Shown here one piece after another: positions 19,333-30,262 of a stretch of DNA of 55,266 nt. Under the pieces are notes generated by a model. It made no database searches and had not been told where the DNA came from. It was given only the letters and a program-made list of their open reading frames with translations. Source of the DNA: Chlorogloea purpurea SAG 13.99 (lineage in GTDB: Bacteria; Cyanobacteriota; Cyanobacteriia; Cyanobacteriales; Microcystaceae); assembly GCA_016903695.1 (NCBI GenBank), contig JADQBB010000029.1:1-55266 (forward strand). Direction: 5' to 3'. Within the stretch, counting starts at the first letter, position 1; every line of letters begins with the position of its first letter. The position numbers were made by a program, and so were the translations under genes.

Positions 19333-20391
19333 TTAAGGATAAAAACACAACTGGGGTAAACCGAGGGTTTCTTCCCAACCCATCATCAAGTTAAGACATT
19401 GGACGGCTTGTCCCGATTGGCCCTTAACTAAATTATCGATCGCCGAGAGGACGATCACCCGATCGGTACGCGGATCGACTTCCACAGATAGATAACACAA
19501 ATTAGTACCGCAAGCCCACTTGGTCTGAGGATAAACCCCACCTGGTAACACCTTAACGAAAGGACTGGCGCGGTAAAAAGCATTATAAATCGTGAGCAGA
19601 TCCTCTCTCACCAGATTAGGATCTCTAAGGGTAGCGTAGACTGTAGAGAGAATACCGCGCACCATCGGGATGAGGTGGGGGGTAAACTGAATTCTCACTT
19701 CGTGACTGGCCAGATCACTACAAACCTCTTCTATTTCAGGGGTATGGCGATGCTTGCCCACACCGTAAGCGCCCAGAGAGCCATCCGCCTCCGCCAGTAA
19801 CATATTAATTTTCGCCTGTCTGCCGCCGCCGGAAGTGCCGGACTTAGCATCGACGATCAAAGTTTCCGGTACGACTAAACCCTGTTTCAGGAGGGGAGAA
19901 ATCGCCAATAAACTAGCGGTGGGATAACAACCGGGACAACCGATCAATTGGGCGGTTTTGATCGATTCCCTATACAACTCCGGTAAACCGTAAACGGCCG
20001 TAGCCGCTATGCCCCGGTCTTCCCTCGCCTTTTGATACCAAGAGGTATAGGTGTCTAAATTCTTAAACCGGTAATCCGCCGAAAGATCGAGAACCTTCAC
20101 CCCCCGATCGATCAAGCCAGGTGCCAGATCACAGGCGATGCCATTGGGCAATCCCAGAAACACCACCTGGCAACGAGCCGCGATCACATCGAGATCGATC
20201 GCCTCCACGGTGAGATCCCCAATGTGACCCAGATGGGGATACAGGTCACTATAGGGTTTCCCGGCGCTGCTATCGCCCCCCAGATAACTAATTTTCACCT
20301 TGGGATGTTCCATCAGGAGACGGACTAACTGCACCCCGCCGTAACCTGAAGCGCCCACAATGCCCACAGAAATTGGCTCTACCGATGTCAT
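19333..20391 (-). CDS. argC: N-acetyl-gamma-glutamyl-phosphate reductase
   Basis: A 352-residue enzyme of arginine synthesis that reduces N-acetylglutamyl-5-phosphate to the semialdehyde with NADPH. The nucleotide-binding [17 protein letters not shown] is at the N-terminus. The catalytic cysteine is near residue 150 in [14 protein letters not shown], and KSGTSGGGR and KHRHTPEIE follow. Length and motifs are normal. It is divergent from ribBA; the 160-bp gap between them presumably holds both promoters. Confidence 0.96.
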   Translation of the reverse strand: MTSVEPISVGIVGASGYGGVQLVRLLMEHPKVKISYLGGDSSAGKPYSDLYPHLGHIGDLTVEAIDLDVIAARCQVVFLGLPNGIACDLAPGLIDRGVKVLDLSADYRFKNLDTYTSWYQKAREDRGIAATAVYGLPELYRESIKTAQLIGCPGCYPTASLLAISPLLKQGLVVPETLIVDAKSGTSGGGRQAKINMLLAEADGSLGAYGVGKHRHTPEIEEVCSDLASHEVRIQFTPHLIPMVRGILSTVYATLRDPNLVREDLLTIYNAFYRASPFVKVLPGGVYPQTKWACGTNLCYLSVEVDPRTDRVIVLSAIDNLVKGQSGQAVQCLNLMMGWEETLGLPQLCFYP

Positions 20392-20552
20392 ATAACAATT
20401 GTTCCTAAATAGTTTTTAATTTCGACTCGCCCTGACAAAGCAGAATTTTAATACTTAATCTAAACATGAAAGCGAAATTTTTTCACTAAATTATGTCCAG
20501 AAGCTAAACCCGCTACAATCATAGATGGAAAGCGTTTCATCGAGAGCGCCTA

Positions 20553-22232
20553 TTGTGCCCTTCAATCATAGTGGATAACACCTCAATCGCATTTGACTCC
20601 ATCGATGCCGCCTTAGCCGATATTAAAGCGGGAAAATCGATCGTAGTGGTAGACGACGAAAACAGGGAAAACGAAGGCGATCTGATCTGTGCCGCCCAAT
20701 TCGCCACCCCGGATATGATCAATTTCATGGCCGTACAGGCCAGGGGATTAATCTGTCTCGCTATGACCGGGGAGAGACTGGACGTGTTAGATCTGCCCCT
20801 GATGGTAACGAAAAACACCGATAGTAATCAAACCGCCTTCACCGTCAGTATCGACGCAGCCCCCCACTGGGGGGTTAAAACCGGTATATCCGCCGAGGAC
20901 AGGGCGAGAACGATTCAAATCGCCATCAATCCCGCTACCAAGCCGGAAGACCTCACCCGCCCCGGTCATATTTTTCCCATCCGCGCTAAAGCGGGCGGCG
21001 TATTGAAAAGGGCCGGACATACGGAGGCGGCTGTAGATTTAGCCAGATTGGCGGGCTTGTATCCGGCGGGGGTTATTTGTGAAATTCAAAATCCTGACGG
21101 CTCTATGGCTCGTTTACCTCAGTTATCCCGCTACTCTCAACAATACGGCTTGAAACTGATCAGCATCGCCGACCTTATCAGTTATCGGCTGAAATACGAT
21201 CGTTTCGTTCATCGAGAGACCGTTTGTGAATTCCCCAGTCAATTCGGTACTTTTCAACTGTACGCCTATCGTAATCTACTCGATAACTCCGATCATATCG
21301 CCATCGTCAAGGGTGAGCTCTCTCAATTCGGAGATAAACCCGTGATGGTACGGATGCACTCAGAGTGTCTCACGGGTGACGCGTTAGGCTCATTGCGCTG
21401 TGACTGTCGGATGCAACTACAAGCGGCCCTGAAAATGATCGCGGCCCACGGTATGGGGGTAGTGGTCTATCTGCGTCAGGAAGGGCGGGGTATTGGCTTG
21501 ATTAACAAGCTAAAAGCCTACTCCCTACAGGATATGGGGTTGGATACCGTAGAGGCTAACGAACGCCTCGGTTTTGCCGCCGATCTGCGCGATTATGGTA
21601 TGGGGGCGCAAATGCTCAACGATCTGGGCATTAAGAAAATTCGCCTGATCACTAATAACCCCCGCAAGATAGCCGGATTGAAAGGCTATGGTCTGGAAGT
21701 GGTCGATCGAGTTCCCCTGTTGATCGAAGCCAACGACTACAACTCCAATTATCTCGCCACCAAAGCCGAAAAATTAGGTCATCTCCTCCTGCAAACCTAC
21801 CTCATCACCATCGCCCTCGATTGGGGACAATTTCCCCCCGCCCCCACCGCGCGATACGAGAAGCTAGAGAAATTAAGATACCTCAGTCGGCGGGAGGGAT
21901 TACAACTGCAAGAAGAAGTTAGACCCGTGGCTAACGCCCTCTTTGATAAAGCTTCTCTGATCGTCCATCTAGGATTGGACGAGAAAGAGGGAGTAACGGG
22001 CAAATGGTATCAAGGGGATAGTATTTATGTGAGCAGCATCGAGACGATCTTAAGAGAATTGGGGCAATGGTCGGAACTGTTTCGACTGGAGTTTTTAATT
22101 TCTCTAGGTGAGGATTCGATGACAGGCTTACAGGTAGAGATCGATCGAGAGGTGAGGAAGTTCGATCGTTTATCATCTCAAAGCTTGGCACAGTTGACAA
22201 CACAGAAAATCTATAGTTTCATACGTTCCTAA
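20553..22232 (+). CDS. ribBA: RibBA: 3,4-dihydroxy-2-butanone-4-phosphate synthase / GTP cyclohydrolase II
   Basis: A bifunctional riboflavin-pathway enzyme of about 559 residues. The RibB half has [15 protein letters not shown] and [19 protein letters not shown]. The RibA half (about 215-410) has [17 protein letters not shown] with the zinc cysteines, RQEGRGIGL, and [12 protein letters not shown]. About 150 extra C-terminal residues follow, as in many cyanobacterial RibBA. Start uncertain: a TTG at 20553 is preceded by GAGAG at a good distance, while a GTG at 20571 would give the more usual short N-terminus without a clear ribosome-binding site. Confidence 0.95.
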   Translation: MCPSIIVDNTSIAFDSIDAALADIKAGKSIVVVDDENRENEGDLICAAQFATPDMINFMAVQARGLICLAMTGERLDVLDLPLMVTKNTDSNQTAFTVSIDAAPHWGVKTGISAEDRARTIQIAINPATKPEDLTRPGHIFPIRAKAGGVLKRAGHTEAAVDLARLAGLYPAGVICEIQNPDGSMARLPQLSRYSQQYGLKLISIADLISYRLKYDRFVHRETVCEFPSQFGTFQLYAYRNLLDNSDHIAIVKGELSQFGDKPVMVRMHSECLTGDALGSLRCDCRMQLQAALKMIAAHGMGVVVYLRQEGRGIGLINKLKAYSLQDMGLDTVEANERLGFAADLRDYGMGAQMLNDLGIKKIRLITNNPRKIAGLKGYGLEVVDRVPLLIEANDYNSNYLATKAEKLGHLLLQTYLITIALDWGQFPPAPTARYEKLEKLRYLSRREGLQLQEEVRPVANALFDKASLIVHLGLDEKEGVTGKWYQGDSIYVSSIETILRELGQWSELFRLEFLISLGEDSMTGLQVEIDREVRKFDRLSSQSLAQLTTQKIYSFIRS

Positions 22233-22271
22233 AGCAGTCTGTTTTCACAAAGATTTCTGTTCAAGAATCGG

Positions 22272-22659
<388 letters not shown>

Positions 22660-22668
22660 TTAACTCCT

Positions 22669-22699
22669 CATGATCCCCCTTGCTTCAAGGGGGATCATG
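22669..22699. terminator. Hairpin between convergent glnB and small minus-strand gene
   Basis: CATGATCCCCCTT (22669-22681) pairs perfectly with AAGGGGGATCATG (22687-22699) over a 5-nt loop. It lies 9 bp after the glnB stop and 45 bp from the stop of the convergent gene. No long T-tract follows, but the strong GC core fits a bidirectional terminator. Confidence 0.6.
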
Positions 22700-22744
22700 G
22701 TTCTAAATATTGTTTAGGATCTTCATCAGGAGGATTTTTATGAA

Positions 22745-22987
22745 TCATTTAGATTCGGCGATTATTTTGGCGTTAAGTAGAGTAAAAATTTGATTAAGCT
22801 CTAAAATTCCCGCCAATTCTGCTACTTCTTCTGAAGTGAGAATTGCGGCTCTATTTTTTACTAGAAGTTCGTCTAAGCGTTCTTGAAGTTCCTCACTGAA
22901 TTTGAATAAATAAAGCTGTCTAACTTTACTTATTTCCACTCCTGCATCTACCCAAGAAGAGGGTTTTACCATATTTTGCGTAATCAT
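22745..22987 (-). CDS. Small conserved cyanobacterial protein
   Basis: An 80-residue soluble, leucine- and glutamate-rich helical protein without a named family. The central stretch LTSEEVAELAGILELNQIF resembles small cyanobacterial proteins that I have seen only as 'hypothetical'. An ATG 21 bp upstream (23008) is also open, but GCGAGG lies 7 bp before the ATG at 22987, so that start is preferred. It follows the COG0523 GTPase gene by about 50 bp on the same strand and may be cotranscribed. Confidence 0.6.
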   Translation of the reverse strand: MITQNMVKPSSWVDAGVEISKVRQLYLFKFSEELQERLDELLVKNRAAILTSEEVAELAGILELNQIFTLLNAKIIAESK

Positions 22988-23036
22988 ATTTACCTCGCGC
23001 TCATTCAAGTAAAGTTAAAGTGGCAACATGGGAAAT

Positions 23037-24068
23037 TTAATTTAAAGCCGCTTCTATGGTTTCTGATCGTAAAGACCGACCGATGAACACCAGTTTAGTC
23101 TGACGGGTTTCATCAGAACGCCAGGGTCGATCAAAAAACGAATCGAAACGACTACCCACGCCTTGAATCACCATCCGCATCGGCTTACCCGCTACATGAA
23201 CGAAACCTTTAACCCGATAGATTTCCGTATTTTTCACTAATTCCTGTAAACGTTGGGTGAGATTGACGGCATCGAAAGATCGATCGATCACTATGCCCAC
23301 CGAGTTAATATCATCATCGTGGTCGTGGTCTTCCTCGAAATCGTGATGACTAGGGCGACTATCTAAATCATCTTCCACCGCAGCGTTAAATCCTAACAAC
23401 AGGTCGGGGCTAATCTCCCCATCCCGACAGGGTACGATCTTCACGCCTGGGCGCAATTCTTCTTTCAACCAGCCAATCACCTTATTCAAACCGGCTTCAT
23501 CCACTAAATCGGTTTTCGTCAGTAGTACAAGATCGGCGCAGGCCAATTGATCCTCGAATAACTCTTCTATGGGCGTTTCATGCTCTAAACTATCATCAGC
23601 CCGTCTTTGGGCCTCCAGTGCCCCCAAATCCCCCACTAATTGCCCGTGGGCTAAAGCGTGACAATCGACCACGGTGACAACTCCATCCACCGTGGCCCCG
23701 TTGCGGATTTCCGGCCAGCGAAACGCCTGCACTAACGGTTTCGGTAAAGCTAACCCGGAGGTTTCGATCAGCATACAATCGATTTTATCCCGGCGCTGTA
23801 ATAACTGTTCCATCGTGGGTAAAAACTCTTCCTGTACGGTACAGCATAAACAGCCGTTAGCCAGTTCGATAATCGAGTCGGCGGGGTTTTCATCTTCATC
23901 ACAGACGAGACAATTTTTCAGTAAATCCCCATCGATGCCCACTTCCCCAAATTCGTTGACGACCACCGCTATACGTCTGCCGCCATTATTTTGCAAGAGA
24001 TGGCGGATGAGAGTGGTTTTACCAGCGCCGAGAAATCCGGTGATAACAGTAACGGGAATTTTGTGCAT
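23037..24068 (-). CDS. COG0523 (CobW/P47K-type) metal-chaperone GTPase
   Basis: A 343-residue G3E-family GTPase. The P-loop GFLGAGKTT is at 11-19, and the family metal-binding CLCC motif lies at 73-76 in NGCLCCTVQE. The guanine-specificity element LLTKTDLVD follows. A His/Asp-rich insert (about 239-254, DHDHDDD) typical of zinc- or cobalt-handling members precedes the C-terminal CobW_C domain (YRVKGFVHVAGKP). It would deliver a metal to a client protein. Client and metal are not shown by the sequence; a cobalt/nickel importer lies 5.5 kb away but is not linked. Confidence 0.88.
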   Translation of the reverse strand: MHKIPVTVITGFLGAGKTTLIRHLLQNNGGRRIAVVVNEFGEVGIDGDLLKNCLVCDEDENPADSIIELANGCLCCTVQEEFLPTMEQLLQRRDKIDCMLIETSGLALPKPLVQAFRWPEIRNGATVDGVVTVVDCHALAHGQLVGDLGALEAQRRADDSLEHETPIEELFEDQLACADLVLLTKTDLVDEAGLNKVIGWLKEELRPGVKIVPCRDGEISPDLLLGFNAAVEDDLDSRPSHHDFEEDHDHDDDINSVGIVIDRSFDAVNLTQRLQELVKNTEIYRVKGFVHVAGKPMRMVIQGVGSRFDSFFDRPWRSDETRQTKLVFIGRSLRSETIEAALN

Positions 24069-24153
24069 AAATCTTCTTGGGTTTTTGTCCTCACTTCACT
24101 TTATCGAAAAAATCAATAGTAAAATCGATTCAAATTATCAACGTGAACATTTT

Positions 24154-25215
24154 ATGAGTCAGCCCCTAATACCCGTGATCTTAGCCGGTGGTAAAGGTGA
24201 GAGATTCTGGCCCCTCAGTCGCCGCAGTCGTCCCAAACAATTTCTCTGTTTAGATGGTAGCGGCAGGAGTCTCTTACAGGCAACGGCCGATCGTCTTTTA
24301 GCCGTTGCGGGGGGGTGGGAAAACCTCTGGGTTATCACCTCCGCCCCTATCGCCGCGGGAGTCAGGGAACAATTACCGGATTTACCCGCGTCTAATCTCT
24401 TGGTGGAGCCGTCCGGGAAAGATACGGCCCCCGCAGTGGCCTGGGGTACGATCGAAGTGGCGAAGAAACACGGTGACGATGCAGTGGTGGGTTTTTTCCC
24501 CGCCGATCATTGGATAGGCGATCAAAATGCCTACGAGACCACTTTAAGGGCGGCGGTGGCAGTGGCGATAACCGAGAATGCGATCGTTACCCTCGGCATC
24601 GAACCCGATTATCCTTCCACGGGTTACGGATATATAGAACAAGGGGAAAGCGTAGCTCAATACGAGGGATTACCCGTGTATAAAGTCAGTCGTTTCACCG
24701 AGAAACCCGATCGGGATACGGCCGGAACTTTCCTGTCTACGGGGCGTTTCAGTTGGAATAGCGGGATGTTTATCTTTCGGGCCTCGGTGGTGTTGGGAGA
24801 GTTAAAAAACTACGCCCCCGATTTAATTAATTCTCTCTTGGACAAGGGCGTTGATGCCTATCCAGGTTTGGAAAAGAAAAGCATCGACTATACTCTCATG
24901 GAAAAAACGAGTTTAGCCTACGTGTTACCGGCAAAATTCGGCTGGGATGACCTCGGTGATTGGAATGCCTTGGAAAGGTTAGTAGAGACCAAAAATGGTA
25001 ATGTAGAGTTAGCTCTTCATGTGGGGTTAGACACCACCGGCTCGATACTTTATAGTAGCGATGAGGATGAAGTGATCGTCACTATCGGCTTGGAAGATGT
25101 GGTGATCGTGCGGGATGGTAAAGCCACCCTAGTAGTTCATAAAGAGCGAACTCAAGACATCAAAAAAGTTCTCAAACTTTTGCAGGATAATCCTCAATTA
25201 GAAACTTTATTATAA
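24154..25215 (+). CDS. manC: Mannose-1-phosphate guanylyltransferase
   Basis: A 353-residue nucleotidyltransferase that forms GDP-mannose from mannose-1-phosphate and GTP. Signatures are PVILAGGKGERFWPLSR, RPKQFL, FFPADHWI, FTEKPDRDTA, WNSGMFIF and GWDDLGDWNALE. It lacks the C-terminal isomerase domain of bifunctional enzymes. The product feeds exopolysaccharide, lipopolysaccharide or fucose synthesis. The frame is open 480 bp upstream across the divergent GTPase gene, but the ATG before SQPLIPVILAGG gives the family N-terminus. Symbol by analogy. Confidence 0.92.
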   Translation: MSQPLIPVILAGGKGERFWPLSRRSRPKQFLCLDGSGRSLLQATADRLLAVAGGWENLWVITSAPIAAGVREQLPDLPASNLLVEPSGKDTAPAVAWGTIEVAKKHGDDAVVGFFPADHWIGDQNAYETTLRAAVAVAITENAIVTLGIEPDYPSTGYGYIEQGESVAQYEGLPVYKVSRFTEKPDRDTAGTFLSTGRFSWNSGMFIFRASVVLGELKNYAPDLINSLLDKGVDAYPGLEKKSIDYTLMEKTSLAYVLPAKFGWDDLGDWNALERLVETKNGNVELALHVGLDTTGSILYSSDEDEVIVTIGLEDVVIVRDGKATLVVHKERTQDIKKVLKLLQDNPQLETLL

Positions 25216-25221
25216 TGAAAG

Positions 25222-25264
25222 AAGTTGGGCTAAAGTCTTTCCAGAACCACAGTCCAACTTTTAT
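25222..25264 (+). terminator. Possible weak terminator after the guanylyltransferase gene
   Basis: AAGTTGG (25222-25228) and CCAACTT (25254-25260) form a 7-bp stem with a large 25-nt loop, followed by TTAT. It begins 6 bp after the stop codon. The large loop makes this weak. Confidence 0.25.
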
Positions 25265-25285
25265 CCCCGTTTTATTTAACCCGCC

Positions 25286-26935
25286 GTGTTCTCTCTCCCT
25301 CAAACTAGCTTAAGACAGAAAGAAATAGCAGAAGTAGTCCTCAGTAATGGTTGGGACTATATGAAAGGATTATTGACTTTAGGAAAAGCCGATAATCCTC
25401 AAATACCCACGCCGGAAGTTTTGAGAAAAATTTTAGTAGAACTCGGCCCCTTTTATGTGAAGTTAGGACAGTTATTAAGCACCCGTCCCGACTTATTACC
25501 ACCTAGTTATATAGAGGCTCTCACCGCCCTACAGGCTCAAGTTCCCCCCGTTGCTTGGACGGATATAGAAGCATTAATTATCGAACAATTAAATCAACCG
25601 ATCGAGGGAGTATTCAAATATATTAATCCCCAACCGGTGGCAGCGGGTTCGATCGGTCAAATTCATCAAGCCACACTATTAACCGGGGAAGAAGTAGCCC
25701 TGAAAGTTCAACGCCCCGGCATCGATAAAATAGTCGCCCAAGATAGTAGTTTGATTAAAGTTATCGCTGATTTAGTCTCTTTAACAGAATTCGGACAAAC
25801 TTACGATGTAGCCAAACTAGCCGACGATTTTACCAAGGCGGTAATTGCCGAATTAGACTTCACTCTAGAGGGAAAATATACAGATCAATTGCGCCAAAAT
25901 ATGCTCAATGGTCGCTGGAAAGAACCGAAGGAATTAGTCATTCCTAAAGTGTACTGGGAATATACCAGCTCGAAAATGTTAGTTCTAGAATGGCTTTATG
26001 GAAAACAAATTTTAACCGCAGACATATCACTGCCGATCGGTACATCAACGGTTCAAGAAAGAAAAGAACACATCACGAAAATGTTATTTCGCTCTTTTTT
26101 CCAACAGATGTATCTCGACGGCTTCTTCCACGCTGACCCGCACCCCGGTAATATTTTCTATCTTCACGATGGCAAAGTAGCTTTAATCGATTGTGGTATG
26201 GTGGGTCATTTAGATCCCCGCACCCAAAAAATTCTAACGGAATTATTACTGGCCATAGTAGATTTAGATTCCCAGAGATGTAGTCAATTAACCCTGAGAT
26301 TATCGGAATCGGTACAGCCGATCAATCTGGTACAGTTAGAAGTGGATTACGAGAGGATGTTTCGTAAATACTATAATCTCAATCTCGCCAGTCTTAACTT
26401 CAGCGAGATAGTTTATGAGCTTCTGCAATTAGCCCGCCGGAACAAACTAAAATTGCCAGGAAATTTAGGATTATACGCTAAGAGTTTGGCTAACTTAGAG
26501 GGAGTGGCGCGCAAATTCAACCCGGAAGTTAATATTCTGGCGGAAGTTAAACCGTTGATGACGGATATTTTTCAGGCTCAGTTTATCGGTGATACCCCTC
26601 TACAAAGTACATTGAGAACCGTTTTAGATTTGAAATCTTTTTCCTTGAAATCGCCCCGTCAAGTGGAAGTATTACTAGATGGTTTGACCTCAGAAACTTT
26701 GCATCTTAATTTAAGAATGCGGGATATAGAACCTCTGCGCCGTAGCGTCGATAATTCTGCCAATCGTCTTTCTTTCAGCGTCATAATCGGCTCGATGATC
26801 ATGGGGGCGGCGATTATTTCCGCTAACGCCAGTACGCGACAGTTATTTATTATCAGTAATGTCCTCTTCGCTGCGGCGAGTTTTATCGGCTTGTGGTTGG
26901 TGGTAGGGATCATGCGATCGGGCCGGATAAAATAA
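25286..26935 (+). CDS. ABC1/UbiB-family atypical kinase
   Basis: A 549-residue ABC1K protein. The family KxGQ helix is seen in YVKLGQLLSTRPDLLPP. The alanine-rich loop variant AAGSIGQIHQA, the lysine in VALKVQRPG, and the ELDF, HADPHPGN and IDCGMVG motifs of the kinase core follow. Two hydrophobic C-terminal segments (about 490-540) anchor it in a membrane. Family members support quinone synthesis and plastoquinone/tocopherol metabolism in phototrophs; the substrate here is unknown. The start is GTG; no strong ribosome-binding site is seen. Confidence 0.93.
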   Translation: MFSLPQTSLRQKEIAEVVLSNGWDYMKGLLTLGKADNPQIPTPEVLRKILVELGPFYVKLGQLLSTRPDLLPPSYIEALTALQAQVPPVAWTDIEALIIEQLNQPIEGVFKYINPQPVAAGSIGQIHQATLLTGEEVALKVQRPGIDKIVAQDSSLIKVIADLVSLTEFGQTYDVAKLADDFTKAVIAELDFTLEGKYTDQLRQNMLNGRWKEPKELVIPKVYWEYTSSKMLVLEWLYGKQILTADISLPIGTSTVQERKEHITKMLFRSFFQQMYLDGFFHADPHPGNIFYLHDGKVALIDCGMVGHLDPRTQKILTELLLAIVDLDSQRCSQLTLRLSESVQPINLVQLEVDYERMFRKYYNLNLASLNFSEIVYELLQLARRNKLKLPGNLGLYAKSLANLEGVARKFNPEVNILAEVKPLMTDIFQAQFIGDTPLQSTLRTVLDLKSFSLKSPRQVEVLLDGLTSETLHLNLRMRDIEPLRRSVDNSANRLSFSVIIGSMIMGAAIISANASTRQLFIISNVLFAAASFIGLWLVVGIMRSGRIK

Positions 26936-26956
26936 TAATTATCCCACCCTAACTAA

Positions 26957-27037
26957 TGCGGATGAAGAGACTCGAACTCTTACATCAGTGATACTAGAAC
27001 CTAAATCTAGCGCGTCTACCAATTCCGCCACATCCGC
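26957..27037 (-). tRNA. trnL-UAG: tRNA-Leu (anticodon UAG)
   Basis: On the minus strand GCGGATG (5' end, 27037-27031) pairs with CATCCGC (26964-26958) to form the acceptor stem, with discriminator A. The anticodon arm CTAGA-TTTAGGT-TCTAG gives anticodon UAG. A long variable arm of class II type and a GTTCGAGTC T-arm follow. CCA is not encoded. Leucine identity follows from the anticodon and class II form. Confidence 0.95.
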
Positions 27038-27109
27038 TTGTTTTTTTCAGCCATCTTTAATCATAGCATAAGATAACATAATAGAGTAAAAATTTTTACA
27101 CATATAGTC

Positions 27110-27973
27110 ATGCTATTAGGATTCTTCTTCGAGTCACCGGGGCCGATCATGTTCGAGGCGGGGCCGATTTCCGTGCGCTGGTATGGATTTTTAATCGCTA
27201 TGGCAGTTCTACTCGGTGTCACCCTGTCCCAATATCTCGCCAAGCGCCGCAATGTCGATCCCGATTTGATCGCCGACCTAGCGGTATGGTTGGTTATCGG
27301 TGCTATTCCCGCCGCCCGTATCTACTACGTGCTATTTCAATGGCCGGAATACGCCCAACATCCGGGGGATATTATCGCTATCTGGAAAGGGGGCATCGCC
27401 ATTCACGGGGCGATCATCGGCGGGATATTAGCCGCGTTAATCTTCGCTCGCATCAATGCAGTTTCCATCTGGCTATTAATAGATCTAGTAGTACCATCCC
27501 TCGCTCTCGGGCAGACGATCGGTCGTTGGGGAAACTTCTTCAATTCGGAAGCCTTCGGCGGGCCCACCAATCTACCTTGGAAATTATTCATCCCGCCCGC
27601 TAATAGACCGATTCAATACATCGCCACCGATTTTTTTCACCCCACCTTCCTGTATGAATCCCTATGGAACTTCGGTGTATTAATACTGCTATTAAGTTTA
27701 TTTTTCTGGGGCTTAAAACATCCAAAAAAATTAAAAACCGGTACATTAACCCTGATATATTTTATCGCCTACAGCTTGGGTAGAGTTTGGATCGAGGGAT
27801 TGAGAACCGATAGCCTTATGTTAGGGCCGTTAAGGATAGCCCAGATAGTAAGTCTAGTCTGTATTCTCCTTGGTATATTCGGACTGGTATGGATATATAA
27901 ACTACAGCGCCCCCTGCCCGATATAGTGGCTCCCACCTCGCCTGCGGAAAGGGACAACTTGGAAAATTCTTAA
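27110..27973 (+). CDS. lgt: Prolipoprotein diacylglyceryl transferase
   Basis: A 287-residue inner-membrane enzyme with about seven membrane segments that adds diacylglycerol to the lipobox cysteine of prolipoproteins. Motifs present are RWYGFLIA near the N-terminus, the catalytic-histidine loop [32 protein letters not shown] and the C-terminal [13 protein letters not shown]. Length and topology are normal. It lies 73 bp after the divergent tRNA gene; miaB follows 56 bp downstream. Confidence 0.96.
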   Translation: MLLGFFFESPGPIMFEAGPISVRWYGFLIAMAVLLGVTLSQYLAKRRNVDPDLIADLAVWLVIGAIPAARIYYVLFQWPEYAQHPGDIIAIWKGGIAIHGAIIGGILAALIFARINAVSIWLLIDLVVPSLALGQTIGRWGNFFNSEAFGGPTNLPWKLFIPPANRPIQYIATDFFHPTFLYESLWNFGVLILLLSLFFWGLKHPKKLKTGTLTLIYFIAYSLGRVWIEGLRTDSLMLGPLRIAQIVSLVCILLGIFGLVWIYKLQRPLPDIVAPTSPAERDNLENS

Positions 27974-28029
27974 GCCATGAAGTAGGTGCGATATAATTAG
28001 AGATTGGATATAAAAATTGTAGCTTTACC

Positions 28030-29367
28030 ATGACCCGATCGCACCCCCTCTATCACATCACCACCTTTGGCTGTCAGATGAACAAAGCTGACTCCGAGCG
28101 CATGGCCGGTATTTTAGAGGATATGGGCTACGCTTGGTCGGAAGACCCTAACGAAGCCGACCTGATCCTCTATAATACTTGTACCATCAGAGACAACGCC
28201 GAACAGAAAGTTTACTCCTACCTCGGCAGACAAGCGAAACGGAAACAGGAAAACCCCGATTTAACCTTGATCGTGGCCGGTTGTGTCGCCCAGCAGGAAG
28301 GGGAAAAATTATTGAGACGCGTGCCGGAATTAGATCTGGTCATGGGGCCGCAACACGCTAACCGCCTCCAAGACTTGCTACAGGAAGTATATAACGGGGC
28401 CCAGGTGGTGGCCACCGAACCCGTCCACATCATGGAGGACATCACCAAACCCCGCCGCGATAGTTCTATCACCGCGTGGGTTAACGTGATCTACGGGTGT
28501 AACGAACGCTGTACCTATTGCGTTGTCCCTGGAGTGCGAGGGGTGGAACAATCCCGCACCCCGGAAGCCATCAGGGCAGAAATTGAATCATTAGGACAAC
28601 AAGGGTATAAAGAAATCACCCTACTGGGTCAAAATATCGACGCTTACGGGCGGGATTTACCAGGCGTTACCGAGACGGGGAGACATCTACACACCCTGAC
28701 GGATTTACTGTATTACGTGGCCGATGTGCCGGGGATAGAAAGAATCCGTTTCGCCACCAGTCACCCCCGCTACTTTACGGAGAGACTGATCAAAGCCTGC
28801 TTGGAAATTCCCCAGGTTTGCGAACATTTTCACATACCCTTCCAATCGGGAGATAATGAGTTACTCAAAGCCATGAAGCGGGGTTACACTCACGAACGTT
28901 ACCGGCAGATCATCGATAAAGTGCGGGAATATATGCCCGATGCTTCCATCAGCGCCGATGCGATCGTCGGATTCCCTGGCGAAACCGAAGCCCAGTTCGA
29001 GAATACCTTGAAACTTGTCGATGATATAGGTTTCGATAGCCTTAATACCGCAGCTTATTCACCCCGCCCAGGGACACCCGCTGCATTATGGGATAATCAA
29101 ATCAGCGAATTCGAGAAAAACGATCGCTTGCAGAGATTGAATCATCTGGTCAGTATCAAGGCGGCCGAGCGTTCTGGGCGCTATTTAGGCAGATACGAAG
29201 AAATATTAGTAGAAGAACAGAACCCCAAAAATCCCGGTCAAGTTATGGGGCGCACCAGGGGTAATCGCTTAACCTTCTTTGACGGCGATATTAATGAGTT
29301 ACGGGGTCAATTGGTGAAGGTAAAAATTAGCGAGGTTAGGCCCTTTAGCTTAACAGGCATAAAATGA
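28030..29367 (+). CDS. miaB: tRNA-2-methylthio-N6-dimethylallyladenosine synthase MiaB
   Basis: A 445-residue radical-SAM methylthiotransferase acting on i6A37 of tRNAs. The N-terminal UPF0004 domain has [27 protein letters not shown] and [10 protein letters not shown], whose three cysteines hold the auxiliary cluster. The radical-SAM motif C-x3-C-x2-C is in [14 protein letters not shown] (near 157-164). [10 protein letters not shown] and a C-terminal TRAM domain follow. The anticodon-loop motif pattern and length distinguish it from MtaB and RimO. Confidence 0.96.
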   Translation: MTRSHPLYHITTFGCQMNKADSERMAGILEDMGYAWSEDPNEADLILYNTCTIRDNAEQKVYSYLGRQAKRKQENPDLTLIVAGCVAQQEGEKLLRRVPELDLVMGPQHANRLQDLLQEVYNGAQVVATEPVHIMEDITKPRRDSSITAWVNVIYGCNERCTYCVVPGVRGVEQSRTPEAIRAEIESLGQQGYKEITLLGQNIDAYGRDLPGVTETGRHLHTLTDLLYYVADVPGIERIRFATSHPRYFTERLIKACLEIPQVCEHFHIPFQSGDNELLKAMKRGYTHERYRQIIDKVREYMPDASISADAIVGFPGETEAQFENTLKLVDDIGFDSLNTAAYSPRPGTPAALWDNQISEFEKNDRLQRLNHLVSIKAAERSGRYLGRYEEILVEEQNPKNPGQVMGRTRGNRLTFFDGDINELRGQLVKVKISEVRPFSLTGIK

Positions 29368-29541
29368 TCTAAAACTTGGATATTTTCAGAATAATTTAAG
29401 TTTTGGACTCTCTAGCCCAAATTACAGAAAATATTAAGCCTTTTAGAGGATTAGATCCCTACCGGGGGGATTGTAACTTAAAGTGATTAATTGTCTACTG
29501 ACAATAGACTTTTCCACAACGCTTTCTTTAAGGAGACACAG

Positions 29542-30258
29542 ATGGTGGCACTCACTCTGTTCACGCCCTATCTAGCCATGCACGTGCCAGATGGCTTTTT
29601 AAGTTTACCAGTCAGCCTAGTTACTTGGGTTATTTCCATCGGTTTGATCGCCGTATCCTTAAATAAGGTACAAGCCAGGTACAAAGAAAAAACCGTCCCA
29701 TTAATGGGAGTTTGTGCCGCTTTCATCTTCGCTGCCCAGATGATTAACTTTCCCATCCCTGGAGGCACTTCCGGCCACCTTTTAGGCGGCACCTTAGCGG
29801 GGGTGTTACTAGGCCCATGGGCAGGCTCATTAGTAATGACGGTAGTATTCATCGTTCAAGGTTTCCTATTTCAAGACGGAGGTTTGACCGTATTGGGAGC
29901 CAATATCTTTAATATGGGGTTGATCGGTACTTTCGGCGGCTATTATCTCTACAGAATAATCCGCAAAGCTTTAGGATTGAGTAACTGGCGCAGTATGGCC
30001 ATAGCGGTTGCAGTTTCCGCCTGGACGAGCGTGGTGGTAGCTTCTCTCGTGTGCGCGATCGAACTGGCCTTATCGGGTACTGTACCCTTGAGTGTAGTAA
30101 TCACGGCGATGGTGGGGTGGCACATAATCATCGGTATCGGTGAAGCCATCATTACGGTTTTAGCGGTGAGTTACATCTGGCGCACTCGCCCCGACTTGAT
30201 CTATGAACCGCCCAGAAAAAAATCTTCCCTCACCGATCCCTCTTACGGTATCCATTAA
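29542..30258 (+). CDS. cbiM: Cobalt/nickel ECF transporter S component CbiM
   Basis: A 238-residue polytopic protein. The metal-binding N-terminal signature MHVPDGFLS appears 12 residues after the likely start; GGTSGHLLGGTLAGVLLGP and FNMGLIGTFGGY are further CbiM hallmarks. In CbiM/NikM the metal is bound by Met1 and His2 of the mature protein, so the extra leader must be removed or translation must begin at 29578. The ATG at 29542 has an AAGGAG site 6 bp upstream; the internal ATG has none. It is the first gene of cbiMNQO. No cobalamin riboswitch is recognisable upstream. Confidence 0.92.
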   Translation: MVALTLFTPYLAMHVPDGFLSLPVSLVTWVISIGLIAVSLNKVQARYKEKTVPLMGVCAAFIFAAQMINFPIPGGTSGHLLGGTLAGVLLGPWAGSLVMTVVFIVQGFLFQDGGLTVLGANIFNMGLIGTFGGYYLYRIIRKALGLSNWRSMAIAVAVSAWTSVVVASLVCAIELALSGTVPLSVVITAMVGWHIIIGIGEAIITVLAVSYIWRTRPDLIYEPPRKKSSLTDPSYGIH

Positions 30259-30262
30259 TATC

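Noticed and set aside
23674..24153. N-terminal extension of the guanylyltransferase frame
   Set aside because: It runs antisense through the COG0523 GTPase gene and precedes the normal family N-terminus at 24154.
29368..29541. Cobalamin or nickel/cobalt riboswitch ahead of cbiM
   Set aside because: The conserved B12-box (GCCACTG type) and other riboswitch core sequences are not seen; only small weak hairpins occur.
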